In this document: one piece after another, positions 38,404 to 53,119 of the stretch | Numbering within the stretch: the first letter of the stretch is position 1 | How the letters are laid out: every line of letters begins with the position of its first letter | Assembly: GCA_036877525.1 (NCBI GenBank) | Contig: JAZGTH010000068.1 | Span: 5,296,001-5,360,000, forward strand | Length of the DNA stretch: 64,000 nucleotides | Origin: Chromobotia macracanthus | Lineage: Eukaryota > Chordata > Actinopteri > Cypriniformes > Botiidae | Direction: 5' to 3' | Made by a program: the position numbers and the translations under genes | Notes under the pieces: generated by a model | What the model was told of the DNA's origin: nothing | The model's input: only the letters and a program-made list of their open reading frames with translations | Databases searched by the model: none

Positions 38404-41400
38404 CGCACATACACAGTTACTTCCCTGCAAAACTGCTAAATGAAGTACTTATCAGCTTTCTTTCTGGTTAGTGATTTACTGGATGCTTGTTTTAGGGTTT
38501 TGCACTTAATATGAAACTGAAGTGGGGCAATTGTTTTAAACTTAACAACATATGTGGTCTGTTATCCAGTGTGAGGACTTTTCCAGACTGGTTTGCATTA
38601 GTGATAAAGTGAGTTGCATAGACACAACTGGTCAGAGCTGCTGTTATCATGCATTATGATTAAAGTATGAAGACGCAAAGGGTCTTCATTTCATTAAGAA
38701 GTGAGAACTCGAGTTTCTTCTCCAAAGACCTACAAAAATCTATTAGCTATATTTATAGACTGGTGTAATATAAACACAACACATGTAATGAATCACTACG
38801 CTCAAAGGTTATTAACTTTCAGAGCAAATCTGGAAAGTCCCAGAGCTCCAGATCTGTGAAGCACAGGGAGGAATATGACAAAATCCGCTCGGTTATGCTT
38901 TAATGTGACAGAATAAACCCTATTCAGATGTGTGCTTGATTTAGGGCTGTAGAACTCGAGACTACATGTTTAACATCTTTTTACTGACTACTTACCATTC
39001 ATTTGTTCCTGGCCTGTGTATGTCAGCAATTATGATAAAAAGATGCATTTACAATGTCTTTACAACAAACAACAACAACAACACATATGACAGTCATACA
39101 AAATTATATGACCCTTTTTGTTCAGTACACTACAGTATGTTCACATATGGCAAAGTTTAGTTCAGTAGACTGTCTCTTCTTGTCTTGCAGAGAATGAATG
39201 TACTGCGTAAAGTGAAACCTTGTAGCATGAGTTATGAATTATCATAAACAGACTGTAAAAAAATAAAATCAAAATAACCTCTGCAAGTTCCCTCGAGACA
39301 GAAGATCACTGGTTAACACAGGCAGAAGATCACAAGATTAAACAAGAACACTGAGATTTAAATAGTTTTTTGAATGAATTGTTCTGGTAGCCATGAAATA
39401 CTCACATTGGAACGCATACTTTGAAAGTTTTACTTGAGACTCATACAAATATTGTCACACATCAGACATCATTTAGCCCATGTGCAGGTTTAGGCTGTAA
39501 CAAGGCCCTACTGTCATTTGGATTCACAAAACGTGGAAAGAGCTTCTGACCTTTCAGTCCAATGTGGGCTGTTGCTGGTGGGATGAGGTTTGAAAATGAG
39601 AGACCCACAGGCTCACAACAATTTTTAAATTTTATTAAAAAAAACTAGGCTTCAAACTAAATAGAATCAGAGAGACCTCAGCCCTAGTGCCTATAGCTTT
39701 GGCCATGTTTCAATGAGCTCAAAACTTCTTGAATGCGCTTTTGCAAAACTCTGCTCAACCAACATTTGCGAGGCAGCAATGAACGTTGTAACTTTTTGTC
39801 GCACCTCATGCCATTCATGTTGCATCACTGATAAAAAGGCTAGCTGATGATGTCACGCAGGTGTTTTTGCAGATGTCAGCCTATCATAGCTTATTGACAT
39901 GTACAACAGAAAATGTCTTGTTTGTTGTGATGTTTGTTGTGATAAAACTGACAGATGAGGTATTTAAAATTGCTGATTTATCTGGATTTATAATTTCATG
40001 AAAACATTTGTAATAATTTAAGTATACAATTAAAGAAAATATAACACCATGCAAGTGGTTTTTAAAATATTTAATACATACATCGTTCATATTGTGCCTT
40101 TAAATAGTCAAGCTATTTCAAGCATCACGTGAAACTTCCCAACAGTTTTAGGTTGTGAAGATGTTGCCATAATGTTTCCATTAAGTAACAAAAGCGTTAA
40201 AAACGTTATTTTAAAAGTTTTAGGAAGGTTCAAGAGAAGTTTTTTGACATTGTATTAACGTTATTGCTTGCTTATAAGAACATTATTTTTTAATATGTAA
40301 ATATTTGTTATGTTTTTAAAATGTTCCATTAACTGCTTAAGAATAACAATTGATACATATGTAATTTTAGAAACGAAACGAAATGAAAAAATTAACAGGA
40401 GAAAAAACAATAAAAACTGAATATTGAATTTAATCTCTGGTATAAACTGTTATCAAATTTTATACATTTGAGAATGTGTACACATAGTTTGGTCTGTTTG
40501 GAAGTGTAACAAATAACAAGACTGACATATCTGTGTGGTTAGTAAGCAAAAGGTGTGACCTGCATATTTTAGCACCTTCAGGCAGAGTTTGTCTTTCAAA
40601 TCCTTTTGGTATTCTATAAACCTTTGTATGTGTGCGTTTGTGCATGTGTGTTGGTCTAAAGGCTGCAGGTGAGATGAGGGTGTGTGGGAAATGTCTGGAG
40701 ACGCAGTGTGACCTGAGGGCTGGGGAAATCTAAGAGCCTGTGGAGGTGCTGCTCATGATGAGGAGATAATTGGAGTTTTGTGTGGACATGCAAAAACAAT
40801 TCCCACACTTAAGGCTGGCATCAGAAGTGTGAGAACTGACATCCAATCTGGCACCTGCATGTACTCGTAATGTTTAACTTTGTTTGTGTTTCTGTTTGGC
40901 TTTTCATTTTGTCAAGTTAGCAGCTTGTCTTAATTCCATGTAGCACTCATAGGTTTCTCAGTTTCTCTTAGGTCAAAGCTAAGATTTTATTTCATGTGTC
41001 CTATACAAATGCACCATTTATATGGAACATTCAAAAGGGAACAGGCAGGCATACCCCTACAATAAGAAACTTTATTCAAGTGTGCTATGAGTATATTCTT
41101 TTAAACTAAAACAAATACGGCAAACTTTCAATCTGCTTTATATGTACTTTTTAGAAATAGACTTGTAAACTAGTTGTGTATTCAAAGTTTACTAATGTCA
41201 AACTTAAAGGATACTTAAAAAGCTCATTGTTTAAACTAACAAACTTTGCTTTAGTGTACTTAAATACTTAAAATAAATGAACTTTAAATGAAGTTTATTT
41301 CTCTTTTATGGACAAAGATGAAAGTAATACAGATTTAATATTAAAATAACCATAACATGACTTGTAAATGTTGATGGGTTGATATTGGCATTGAACTTGT

Positions 41401-44400
41401 CCTTTCAGTTATCAAGTATTTAATCTGATTATGCGTAAATGTAAAATGTACCCCATTCAGAAATCACCAAGATGGCACAGAACACAATCACAAAATCATC
41501 ATTCTTTAAACAATTAAATGTATTTTATGGGTCTTGTAAACAGCATTTGTGATTTTTTGACAGTCACCCCAACATCTCTCACGGTAAAACGAATGCTGGT
41601 TTCATGAGGTTGTCTAACTCATTTTATTCAGATCATTATATTAAGGACTAAATAAACTCGACTATATTAGGTTATACCAACAGAAATCATTTTAAGAGTA
41701 AATTCTGGAGGTGACACTAGCAAATGCTGCGTTTGACAGCGTGGAATCTGTTGACGGTTTTGCTGCATTTCTGTGGGGGATCGAATGAAACCCACAAGCC
41801 ACACACAGCATTTCAGTTGTGTGCTACTGGAGTTTTCTACATCTAATGACCCGCTAACACTACTGCACCATTCACTGAATAGACATGAAAAAATCTGAAA
41901 TATATAAAATAGATATTTTTAATATTTACAATATTTTATTCCTTTTTATTTTTTGAATGTTATATTAGTAAAAAACTCATGAAGGTTTAAAATGAGAAAT
42001 TTAAATGAATTCTTTCATGTTAAATATATTCTTAAACATTTATTTCTGTTTGTAAGAGGGAGCCGAGAGATCATTGTTTTGAGATTCATGCACTATTAGC
42101 TTCTTTCTAATATCAACAATTTCTTAGCTGTCGATGAATTAATGAAGAGATTGTAAAACCGATACTTGAGCAATGAGGCAAACCAAGTGTGCTAGAAAAA
42201 CCAGTGTAACAGTAAACGGTAATGACCAGAACACATCATAATGTTTACTGTGGGGTGTCAATGTCCTGCCTAAAGAAAACACTGGGATGAGATCAGTCAA
42301 GTTCACTTCCACCCACATCTGAGTTTTCATGAATAATCCTGATAATGACGCCCACCGGTTACAGGAAGTTCCTGATTGTCTTTATTTACTCACGGGCTTG
42401 TAGATTTGGGTGATTTTGAGAAACAAAGTATAAAATGTTTCACTGCAGACCTGGTCAGTTGCGATGTAGGTCTCTCTTGCTGTGTTCACACGCCGCAAAA
42501 TGCCACTAACTAATCACCTCACACTTCATAGACGTTGTGAGGTGTAAATAGCTTTAGGATGTGCAACAGGTTTTAAAACAAAACTAACACTGCAAATGAA
42601 ACATTACACCATTTACTCAGACTCAATACATTTCAAAGCAGTAACCTCAAAGAGACCATTACAAAGATAATCATGGATCACACCTCTGTAGTCTTCTCAG
42701 TTTAATACCATATGTGTATACAGAGAGATCTATGATGTTTTCTGATTCTAGGGCAAAAGCCATAAAACCAACTTTTGAATCTTCATTTAAAGAGATTTAC
42801 ATCACCCAACAGTGAGAACTGTGTGTTCGGCTCCAACATGGTCACTATTGAGTTTCTCAGACTAAGTTCAGGCTACATGAGTCTGTATTTTGCTAAATGC
42901 ATCCTGCCACTGGCTTCTGCTTTCAAGGCTGTCCATGATCTACACATAAAAGTCTCTGGTGTTGCTTGAGGACAGTCTACCAAAAATTCCTCTAATGTCC
43001 TATTGTGGTTCTATTGTAGTCTAATAGTTTCCTTAGTGAATCAGCGATTGATTTATGCATCCTGGCCCCCATCCCCCTTCTCACGAGGGTTTGTTGTTAA
43101 GCATCTTACTGTTTGGAGGATAAGGAAATTTGAAGGCAGGAATCAGCTTCTGGTAGTTGTAAAGTTTAATACAAGCACCTGTGTTCCAAAGGTAAAGAAG
43201 TTACATTTCAAAACCAATCAATCAAAACCTGTTGCACGATTAACAGCTGCCTGCACGAGACTAAATGCTCATCTCTTTTAGCGCAGCAACAGCTGCTTCC
43301 CAGCATTGTACGGAGATGCAGCCTGTGGACAGACACCTAGCGCGCATGCAATGCGCCATGGAGCTGTAACTGCAGGACGGTTCCCTTATGGCCTTTGTTT
43401 TTGGCTACATAATTACAAACAGGAAGTTGCTGTGGGCCAGTCACACAGAGGTACTTCCCCCTTTTGTTTGTTGGAGGTTGTGTGAAAGTCTGTGGTACAG
43501 ACCCCATGTCGCCCCATTTCTCTTGATTCACGCCAAGCTCTTCGCACATCCACTCTCGACTTGTAAATATACGATAACAATCTTTTTTTTTAGACAGATT
43601 TCAATCGGTTACCCTGTTAGCTCTTGACTGCATCACCCTACATGTATCAGATTTAAAAGCTTTCTCTTTTTTTATCAGATAAGCAGGGTTGCATGTTAGA
43701 CCAGCATAGTGTAAAAAAAGGTTATTTCTGTTTGAAATAGATCTGATGTGGCTGATGTGTAGATCTGATGACCTGTGGGGATATCAGAAAACATGAATGT
43801 GTATGTTTCTGTGTTATCTGTGAAGGCAATTGTACAACAAGACAGATTTTAAAAAAATGAATATTGGAAGAAATACATAACAGAACAAAAAAACATCCGT
43901 TATTCTTACAACTCCTGGTGATATATCCACCTGCACAGTTTAGCTCTAAACATCTAACATCACAAGATTAGCTGGTTCAGGTGTGTTTGATTAGTGTTGA
44001 ATCGAAATGATGCAGCAACTCACCTGGTCTAATGAATAATCAAAAACGCAAAAGTGATGCAGATAACTGAGAATATAATGCTTAACATGAGAAGTCAACA
44101 TTTCTAACATGTTCATCTGAAGATCTAACATACTAGCCTTACTGTTAATAACACAATCCAAAAATCTTCATTGTGACAGCTGTGAGAAGAGCAATGGCAC
44201 CTGTCCATCTGCAAAAAAAAGCAGCAAGATGTTGCACTGCAACTCGCCAGCTCTGAAGAATTTGGACCCTGAAGATCAAAACACAAATATAAACCATATC
44301 AACAAGTCCATTTAAAGTCAGCTTGAGGTCAGCATTTACTTTTTGCACGATTCATCAGTACACATTATTTAAAGACAAAAAAACATTTAGAGAATGTAAT

Positions 44401-46513
44401 TACTTGTTTCACCTCTGCAATGATTCTGCAATGGCTCGTCAGAACTATGGCCACATATGATTTTTTTTGACTACTTCAGTTAGTCTTCTACATTTTCTAC
44501 ATTTAGAATTGAATGAAGCGCACAGTTCATGTTTTTATTTGTGTCATGTTTGTGTCCAACGAATCATTGATCAGAGAGAACACATTGGCTCCATGCTGTC
44601 TGGAACTCTGGGTAAATATCTGCAGTTCATTCATGGGAATGAGGTTCCACCGCTGGGACACATGGCCCCTTAAGATGACATTAAAATACTCTCAACTTTA
44701 TCTTGTTTTCTCTATTGAATGCTATTTCACTGTAATTTATTCAGTTTCAATTTATTATTAAGTTTTCAATTTATTATTCAATTTATTTGTCATTTATTTT
44801 GCTGTCTTTTGTATGAATAACAAATCATGTTTTGGTGACATTTGTAACATTGAGAGCAGAGTTTGACCAAACGTGGATGCTGTAGGATAACGTTGCTACA
44901 TTTTCACTTTAATTGCTATAATCATGTTGTAGTTTCCTGTTAAATTCCACAGGACCCCAGCAAAAGGATGTAATATAATTTATTAGATGTTATCTAATAA
45001 ACTTTAACATTGATAATACTGCACAAGCTGAAGGTGAGTGATAATGATTGTTTGGTAGTAGTAGGTGGCGTTTATTATACAGCACTACATAACAGCATCT
45101 TTGCTGTGAGTCTTTAAGCAGGTAATACAGAAAATGTAAACACAGCAAATGCTGCAGTATGTGAGTTCTGCTTAATTATATTATAAAGTGTCTGGATTGC
45201 TGTCACAGTGCTGACAATGATGTTCAGTTTGTTTTTATTGTTTTTATTCATGGCCGTTCAACCACAGCAGTATATAGTTCAGCGTGTCATTATCTTGAGA
45301 AAATACATCCATACAGAAATGAAATCTAAATCAATGTCAAACTATCTCTTCTGTAAGGAATTTCTTTATTTGATTTCATGATATCTCAAACTTTCACATA
45401 ATACAAACATGAATAAAACTGAACATGAAGATGATTACCTTCTTGATTTTCACAGTTTTGTTTGGTAAAATTAAGAAGTTATCATCATCATATTTATATA
45501 AATAAATAAATATATATTATATATATAATTTTATTAATGTTGTAAACTTTGTTACATATATATATATATATACGTATATATATGTATATAAATATGTATG
45601 TATATTTTTGTGCCCTTTGTAGTCCTCCGCCCCTGCCACTGAGGTGTGAGGCACTTCACTATGAGACACTTTACACAGATGTTGTTCTGCAGCTGAGACA
45701 AACACATTTTCACAGGCTCCTCAAATGTCCGTGAGGATGCTGGACAAACAATGTCAAAAGTACTTTTTCGCACCTATCAGGTCTGTTCATGTGTAGATGG
45801 AAGTAGTGTGAAGTCTTGTTGAGGAAATTTCATTCAGATGGGAAAACACAAAGCAAAATCCTAAATAAAGGATTGGGGAGGAAGTGTGACTGTGAGAAAG
45901 CTGGATGGAGACAAAGGGCTTATATATTGTCACTACTCTTGCCCAATGATTCTGTTTAACAACATCTATTTATTGTGTTTGTAAAGAATCTCTGTTTGTG
46001 ATTGTCCTGCACTTTCTCACTTACACACAACTATGCCACTAAAAAAGTTTCATACGGGAAAGTGTCTGTAAGAACCGCTAGGGTTCTCTACCTGATTTAA
46101 TAACCCATCATTCTAAAACAGTTGTATATAAAAACAAAGAACCTTTCTGGTACAAAAGAGTTGCTGTTCAAAAACTATATTTTATACTCTATTAAAGAAC
46201 ACTTTAATGTTTTATAGCCTTTTTGTAAATCACATTTTGAAGTAGGTCACTAATCAAATGTTAGAAATTTGTGATCTTGACCAACTTTTCAATAAAAGGT
46301 CATACTTCACCTCAGGTGACTGCAGTTATTCCAACACGATTCCAACACTCATATACATTTTTCAGTTCAATTTTCTCTTAAACTACTTAATGAATATTGT
46401 ACTTTCTGATAAACGTGCTGTAATCAATTACAATAAAAATGCAAAATATGAAGCGTTTTCATTGCTGTGCAGTTATGTGAAATCGTGAGGTTGTACTTAA
46501 TCCCTTGTTGTCT
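38404..46513. other. Intergenic, left part
   Basis: No coding sequence recognised. AT-rich, with an AT microsatellite at 45,489-45,608. The stretch 46,070-46,200 has GGTTCT/AGAACC motifs like the intron 4 repeat. Confidence 0.6.
45489..45608. repeat. TA/ATGT-rich microsatellite
   Basis: Mixed (TA)n, (AATA)n and TATG units. Open frames reading through it (Ile/Tyr repeats) are artefacts. Confidence 0.85.
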
Positions 46514-46644
46514 ACACTGTAAAAAAACTTTGCTGCCTTAAATTTTTATGTTTAATCAACTCAATGATTTGCTTAATTTTTATGTTTAATCAGCTCAATG
46601 ATTTAAACTTAAAATTTTAAGGCAGCAAAGTTTTTTTACTGTGT
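46514..46644. mobile_element. Hairpin MITE, 131 bases
   Basis: Left arm ACACTGTAAAAAAACTTTGC continuing TGCCTTAAA (46,514-46,548); the right arm (46,610-46,644) is its reverse complement with about three mismatches over 35 bases. The centre is a direct duplication of TTAATTTTTATGTTTAATCA plus CTCAATGATT. No ORF. Confidence 0.8.
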
Positions 46645-46665
46645 ATGTGGTCTAAGTCTTATATG

Positions 46666-46755
46666 GCACAATGGTCCTGGAGGAATGTTGTTTCATTCCA
46701 CCATGTGTTGCTGTATATGGTTGAATGACAATTAAAACTTCTTGACTTGACTCGA
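46666..46755 (+). mobile_element. Retroposon 3' tail with (CTTGACT) end
   Basis: Reads TGGTCCTGGAGGAATGTTG, TATATGGTTGAATGACAATTA then CTTGACTTGACT, a tail I recall from many fish genomes (normally with AATAAA before the short tandem end). It begins only about 20 bases from the MITE. A minus-strand copy is at 48,431-48,530. Confidence 0.55.
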
Positions 46756-48430
46756 CACTGATCTCAGACTCCACCATCTGATCAAAGAGAGATTTAATGA
46801 TAAATTCCATGAGCAAGGTGATGTGTTTCATTTTAGCCCTTTTAAGGAGCAGGAGCATAACTGTAGTGATGTGTAACAGATAGAAAACAAGAAAGAGAAG
46901 AAGAGAGAGAACAACCATCAACAATCTCATCAGATCTCAGCAGGATCTTCAAGCTTAATCTTACAAAACAAACAAACAGAGTGATTCTGTTAGAGCTGTT
47001 TCTCCATCTGCTGACTGGTTGTGTGTGTTACTGTAGCCTGTGTGTGTGGATCTGTGTGAACGGGGCTCAGATCTGCTTCACCTGTCACCTGCCCTCATGC
47101 TTCATCACAGTAAACGGCTCTTATATGAAACAAAGAAAGTAAAGCTACAGGCAGCAAACAGTGTTTATTGTCCAACCTGATATCTCTTTTCCCAGCTTAG
47201 TTCAACTGGTTCTGCGACTGAGCCAAATTCCTTCAGAGCCTGGGAACTAAGAGGCAGGAGTGGAAAATGATAACTAGCCAACCTTTCTATTTACAGTAAA
47301 CACTGAGAAGCCCTGCATGTCTTTACTCTGAATGTGTATTGTGGTTTTAAAATTCAACTGATAATGTCAAACTATATGTAAAACTTTGTTTGCTTTTAAA
47401 AACGGTCTCATCAGATCAGATCTCATAATGCAGAAAAACATGATGCTTCGATTGCAACAGGACTTACATTAAAAATATCAGTAACACTTTACAAGAACTT
47501 GTAAGTCTTGAACTTATTTCGTATAAACTTTCTGACTTTAAGCTCTATGGAAAGCTTTTGTGGTATGCCGTTCATTACCACAATCCATAATTTTGACTCA
47601 TTCCTCATTTTTGTAAAAGCAAACAAAAAACATGTTTGCCCTTAAAATGGAAGTCTATAGGGCAAGGCATTCCCCAGGGTTTAAAAGCAGAAATGTGAAG
47701 CTTATATTTATGGTAAATTGTTTATATGAATTCTTTCCTTCAAAAATGAGCATTGTTTGTATTGTTTTTAGCCTTCCTTTATACTGTTCTAAGTAGATGT
47801 TTTAATAAGAAATTTATAAGAAATTAATTTCTTTAACTTTTATAACTCCTGTGGATGGATTTGTTCTCTTTGTAAATAGTTTTCTGGTAACCTTGGATAT
47901 CATGCAGAAGGTACTGGGTTCACCAGCTTTATATAGTAATGATAAAGTTGGATATAAGTGGATATCATAATAAAAGTAGATATAACTCTGCACAGACAAG
48001 GCTAGAAAGTCATTTTATCACAGTCTCATATTAGCACATAAAATGTTGAGAATTCCATCATTTGTTTTTACTTTCCTGCATGAGGTTCTTCTGTAGACCA
48101 TTACATTTAATATATTTACAGTAGTCTACATTATGACTTGCTTTAATGATTAAAAACACCCAAGAGTCCAGAGCAGGGTAGGTGATCAAGTCATTCTGTT
48201 AGAAATCACTAAGTAAAGTGCTTAACATATATTTATATATTTATTTTTCTTCTGTGGAAGGAGCATAAAAAGTTTGTCCAATTATTGCATTCGGTCCTGT
48301 ATTTGCATACAGCTGTGCACAATGTATGTGTTTTGGAGGAGGTGTGGCTTTGGAAAGCGCTCTGAAAAGAGGGTGAGATCCTACTGTATGCTTTCACAGC
48401 TAGTTTGCTATTGTTAGCCTCTCTGAAACG

Positions 48431-48530
48431 CAAGTCAAGTGGAGTTTAATGTCATTTCAACCATATACAAGTACACAGTGAAATGATACAAGGTTTCTCC
48501 AGGATCAAGATGCTACATAAACACAAAACA
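48431..48530 (-). mobile_element. Retroposon 3' tail, minus strand
   Basis: CAAGTCAAGTGGAGTTTAAT, GTCATTTCAACCATATACAA and TTTCTCCAGGATCAAG are the reverse complement of the unit at 46,666-46,755. Confidence 0.55.
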
Positions 48531-48599
48531 ACACAGAACTACAAGGGGCTACATAATTTATACATAAATTATAATTTATACATAACGTAGGATTTATGC

Positions 48600-51500
48600 A
48601 AAGGTAGGAAATTGCCTAACCTACCTTTAAATCTTAAGCCCTGAACATAGCTTAAGCCCTGAATATTTTGAGTAAAGGCCAGAATGTGTTTACTCCCTTG
48701 ACTTTGCAATCACTGTGCAATCACAGACATCTGGTCTAAATACAGCCAAAAGAGTCAATGTCACTGTGTTAAATTCACTCAAGTGGATATTTATTAGAAT
48801 TAAGCTATCTGAAAATGGAAAGTCTTACGGGTTTGGAACAGCAAGAGGGCGAGTAAATAAATGCCCATGGTTTCAAATTATTTTCTGTGGTAATCAACAG
48901 CATGTCACTGATGTCAATAGAGCTTAACTAGTATTTAAACTGGAACATTCCTGTGAGTAGTTAAGTCATTGTGATAAGTAACTACTCAAGCTTGTAGCAT
49001 ATTTTACTGTGTACGCATGCATGTTCAGTTTAGAAGATGAAAGTGTCTGCAGAACCTCTGGGTAAAACCTCATGCTAATCCATGAATGGGTTTGGTGACA
49101 GATAAGGGTGGCTGTACGTGGAGGGCCATGTGTTTAACCTCATTTGAAGTCCCTTGAGGAAAAGCCCTGACAAGCAGAGAAACAGTTGTGGCCTTAGATG
49201 GACATCCAGTTGTTGCCGTAACATATGAGAGACAGGTGAGCAGGGCTTTAGGGCTGTCACATAAAGTAACCTTCCTTAACACAGTGTATAAAATATGTGC
49301 TATGAGATCTGATAAGCCACATGTATGAAAGCACCACAAACACAACAGAATGACTAACTCTGGGAATAATCTGTGTATTGTGACCTCAGTTTTCATGTGT
49401 TCATTAAACTTTGACTGGTAAAGTATCGATGTCAAGTCATTTTCAATATCTTATATATCTTAAATGTCCTCATGGGGTGCAATATGACTGAGGCATGTTC
49501 ATGACAGGTTTCATTAAATGTAACCATGTATCTGTATGTTCTCACTTGCCTTTACCATTAAAAAGCTCCATAAAGACTCACTATCAGTGATTATTATAGT
49601 TCTGTTGCTGTAACATAAACTACCCTGCAGTGGTGTGGATCGAGTCTTCTTGACTGCACAAGGCTGGTTTCCTGCTTGTTGTTCTTTCACTGGATGAGTT
49701 GCTCCTGAATAAGCATATTGTTCACTTCCATGATAAGGTGGAAGTGGACGGATTAAAGTTATTGCCATTTAAATGTGTAACATAAGACTGATGTTTCCAT
49801 CAGTTGAGTTTATCTGTGCTGAAGGAAGTTAAACAGGAAATCAGTGAGGTTGGAGAATTGCTTGATGTTAAATTAAATGAACACATCACATCATTTCTTT
49901 TCATTATTAGTCACTGTATTAGTGTAATAAAAACAAAAGCAGAAGCTACAGAGGTCGTGCTACTGCTAAAAGAGAAACTTCAGTAAACTTCGTACTGGCC
50001 ATTGTTAAAAAACAAGCAGTAATTTTGAGGGCCAAGTGACTCCTGAATCATTCATCTCAGTGAAATCCAGAGAGACACCATCTACCCTTTTTGAAGAAAT
50101 TATTCACATCAAAAAGAAAATCTTGTCATTCATCATTTACTCACCCTCACACTGTTCCAAACACATTTGACTTTTGTTTTTACCTTGAACATTTTTAAAC
50201 ATTTGTTCACCTGTCTTCTCACTTCTAATTGTTATGTTCTAGTGTTACGGGGATGTCAGCTGTCTGGTGTCAGTTTCTCTTGTACAAGCCGTCAGTGCAG
50301 GAATATGGAAACTTTAAAGATGACATTGTTCTTGTTGAAATGTCCCACTCAGCTTAGTGTATTTAGTGTTCCACAAAATGTTTGTGTGAGTGCAGTTTTC
50401 TTGTGCTGATGTACTTCCTATTGAAACAGGAAACATCAAAGGATGAATCAGGATATATTAAAAATAACCAATAGCTTTTAGTTTGTCACAGCCTGGATCT
50501 GCTGTTTACAGTCAGTGGCAGGCGGCATTGGGGGAGGGAATACTTTCATTTTACAATCTATTTTACAGAACAGATATTAAACAGATATTAGTAAGTAAAT
50601 TAATTTCTAATATCTAAGTTACTTTAAAAGAACACGTTCAAGCTTGCTTGCTGTATGACTGGAGGAGAAAAATACCAGGAATAAGAAAATTATTCTGTGC
50701 AAGACTGCAAGGGTATTTGTGGGATTCTGGCTCATGCCAGGAATGCAGAACAGGGAACACTTTTCAGGTTGACTGCTTCCAGAAAGAAATGTCATTCATT
50801 CCTTTAGCACCAGGGAGAGAAACAGCAGTGACAGTAGTTTGAAAGGCCATTGTATTCAACTGGATGTCAGTTTTCTCTACCCAGGTGTTGACATCAGTCA
50901 CTGAAATGAAACAATATACTAACCAGTTTTCAGCTGCAGCCACTGGGGAGTCAACTGCCCTGCAGAAAGTCTTGAATTTGCCAGTATTTTACTTCACAGC
51001 CTCAAGTAGCCATAATGTGAGTGGAGAAAAAGGCCACCAGAAAAGGGATGGACAGAAATGAATTCAGTCTGAGAATATGGTTTGCTGCAGAGACCATACA
51101 ACCATTGAATTTCAAGATATAGTTACAAACAACAAATCACAAACGACAATGACAAACAGCCAATTTCACAATGTCATGTTAAGAATTTTACATATTGTTT
51201 GACCTTTATAGTTCATGGTAATATTAATACATATAATATTTGATTTTAGGAAATTGTGAATTAGGAAATGTACTTTTGCATGCTAAACTATTTTGTGCTG
51301 TGTGAAATTGCCATTGTATGCCCAATGTAGAATTTGGGTGCAAAAACCAGTTGAGAACCACTGACATACAGCAGTGTGCTGACAGGAGGGGTAGAGAGAC
51401 AGAAAGATGAGGAGAGAGAGAATGATTTTGAATTAGTGAGAGTGGGAGGGACAGAGCAGGGTCCCAGACTAGAGGGAGGACGGATGTTCCCATGCCCTGC

Positions 51501-53080
51501 AGGCCTCTGGAGAGCAGTTTCAGCAGATGTGACGTCTGGGTCCCTATTCTAGAGGGACTATGGAAAAGAAATTATCCATCAACCACAGGTCCAAATAATC
51601 AGCAGTAACATACACGCACATAGATTTTACAAAAATATACCTTGTTACCATCTCTCGGAGTAAACATACCATAGAAAGCCATGCATCTATATTTAGCACC
51701 CACAATTCTGGGAATTGGGAGAGTATTGTTAAAAAAAGCCAAGGTGAAAAGTTCAGGTCAAGAATATCAAATTGGATGTTTGGAGCCAAAGGCGCATAAG
51801 TGCAAATTTGTTTTGATACACTTTTGGCCTCAAAACCTCTTGAAATTGTTTCATGCTCTGTCAAATTCATGATAAACTTAAGTGAATATCAACAGTCAGT
51901 TTCTCAAAACAAATACAGTATATCTTCTGCTCAGCTTAACACTTCATAAGCCCATAATTATCTGAAGTAGATATGATATAAATGTATTTGTTTAGACATG
52001 TTCATCTGACAGCCACATGCTGCTCTGAGCGAGGTAAGAGACAGAAAAAGAGACAATAAATATGACAGACAGGGTCTAAAATGAAAAGAAATGAGGAAGA
52101 AATGGAATAGGGAGGAAAATGTTTTCCAAGAAACTGTCAGCATAAGGCAGCTGTGTGGAGAAGGACTTTATCTCCTAATGCGCTGCACTGCAGAGTCCTT
52201 AGACAACACCTCATTCCTGCGAGGGTGGATGAAGATCTGGATTGGCTCCTTCTTTAAATAGATTATGGTGTGAGCAGCTTCACTTCTTTAGCAGACACAT
52301 TTTCTTTGAAGCCTGAGAGAAGCTGTCGGCAGTCAGTAGACACTATCGGACCATAATGGCAGAACAATCCAAGGCCTGAAGATCTCCATCCAGCAGTCAC
52401 GCGGTGCTTGACGCACAATGATTGAGAAATAAACCTCTGAACCTAAGTGTGTCATTGAACTGTGATTGGGTGGAGGCCATGAGGGGTCAAAAACTGAGAT
52501 TTTCCATGTTTTCACAGGAAGCAAGGCCTGGAGCAGAGAGATAATGTGGAAGGGGTGGACTGGAGAATGAACTGCAGGAACGGTTGTGAGAATGTGAGAA
52601 AAAAGGGAAAATGGAAGGATTATCTTTAAAGTCTAATGTCTATGAGGTTTATCAGAAAACAATACTGAACACCAGAGTAAAATCTACTCACTGTACTGTT
52701 GCAGTCTTCAGATGTCTCTTGAGAACTTTAGATTTGTGGTGGGATGGGCTCACATGATTGAAGTGAGAGCTGTAATTGGCAGTTTGCTAAAACCCACAGT
52801 AAAAATGACATTGCATGTAAAAATGAAAATGACATACAACATACATGAATGCCTCATGCACACAGTTAGCATGTCATACTAATGAACCTCTTTACCTCAG
52901 TGAAGGCAGCACTCTGGACTGGCCATCTGAAATAACTCAAAAACACATGAAAAGTACAGCTTCTCGCTCACGGCTTCACATATTGATTCAGTATGATCCC
53001 GTTCTGCCTGATACACTGGGGTTATTGTTGCAGCCTGGTGTGAATTATTGGATCAGATCCTGAGCTTCTTTTACAGTATC
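48600..53080. other. Intergenic, middle part
   Basis: No coding sequence recognised. A fragment at 50,124-50,175 (ATTCATCATTTACTCACCCT and onward) matches a repeat I recall as very common in cyprinid fishes. Confidence 0.5.
50124..50175. repeat. Fragment of a common fish dispersed repeat
   Basis: Contains CATCATTTACTCACCCTCAC and CTGTTCCAAACACATTTGAC, the conserved core of a cyprinid MITE family as I remember it. Confidence 0.45.
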
Positions 53081-53119
53081 ACCTTTCAGCCTTTTGTCAT
53101 TTTATGTGAATGTGATTCT

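Noticed and set aside
37985..38443. 152-codon plus-strand open frame across the CpG-rich promoter
   Set aside because: Antisense to notch1 exon 1; composition is Arg-rich as expected from chance reading of GC-rich DNA, with no domain.
46652..46930. 92-codon minus-strand open frame with a hydrophobic start
   Set aside because: Its 3' part is the complement of the retroposon tail (46,666-46,755); the leucine-rich start comes from a GA-rich stretch. Not supported as a gene.
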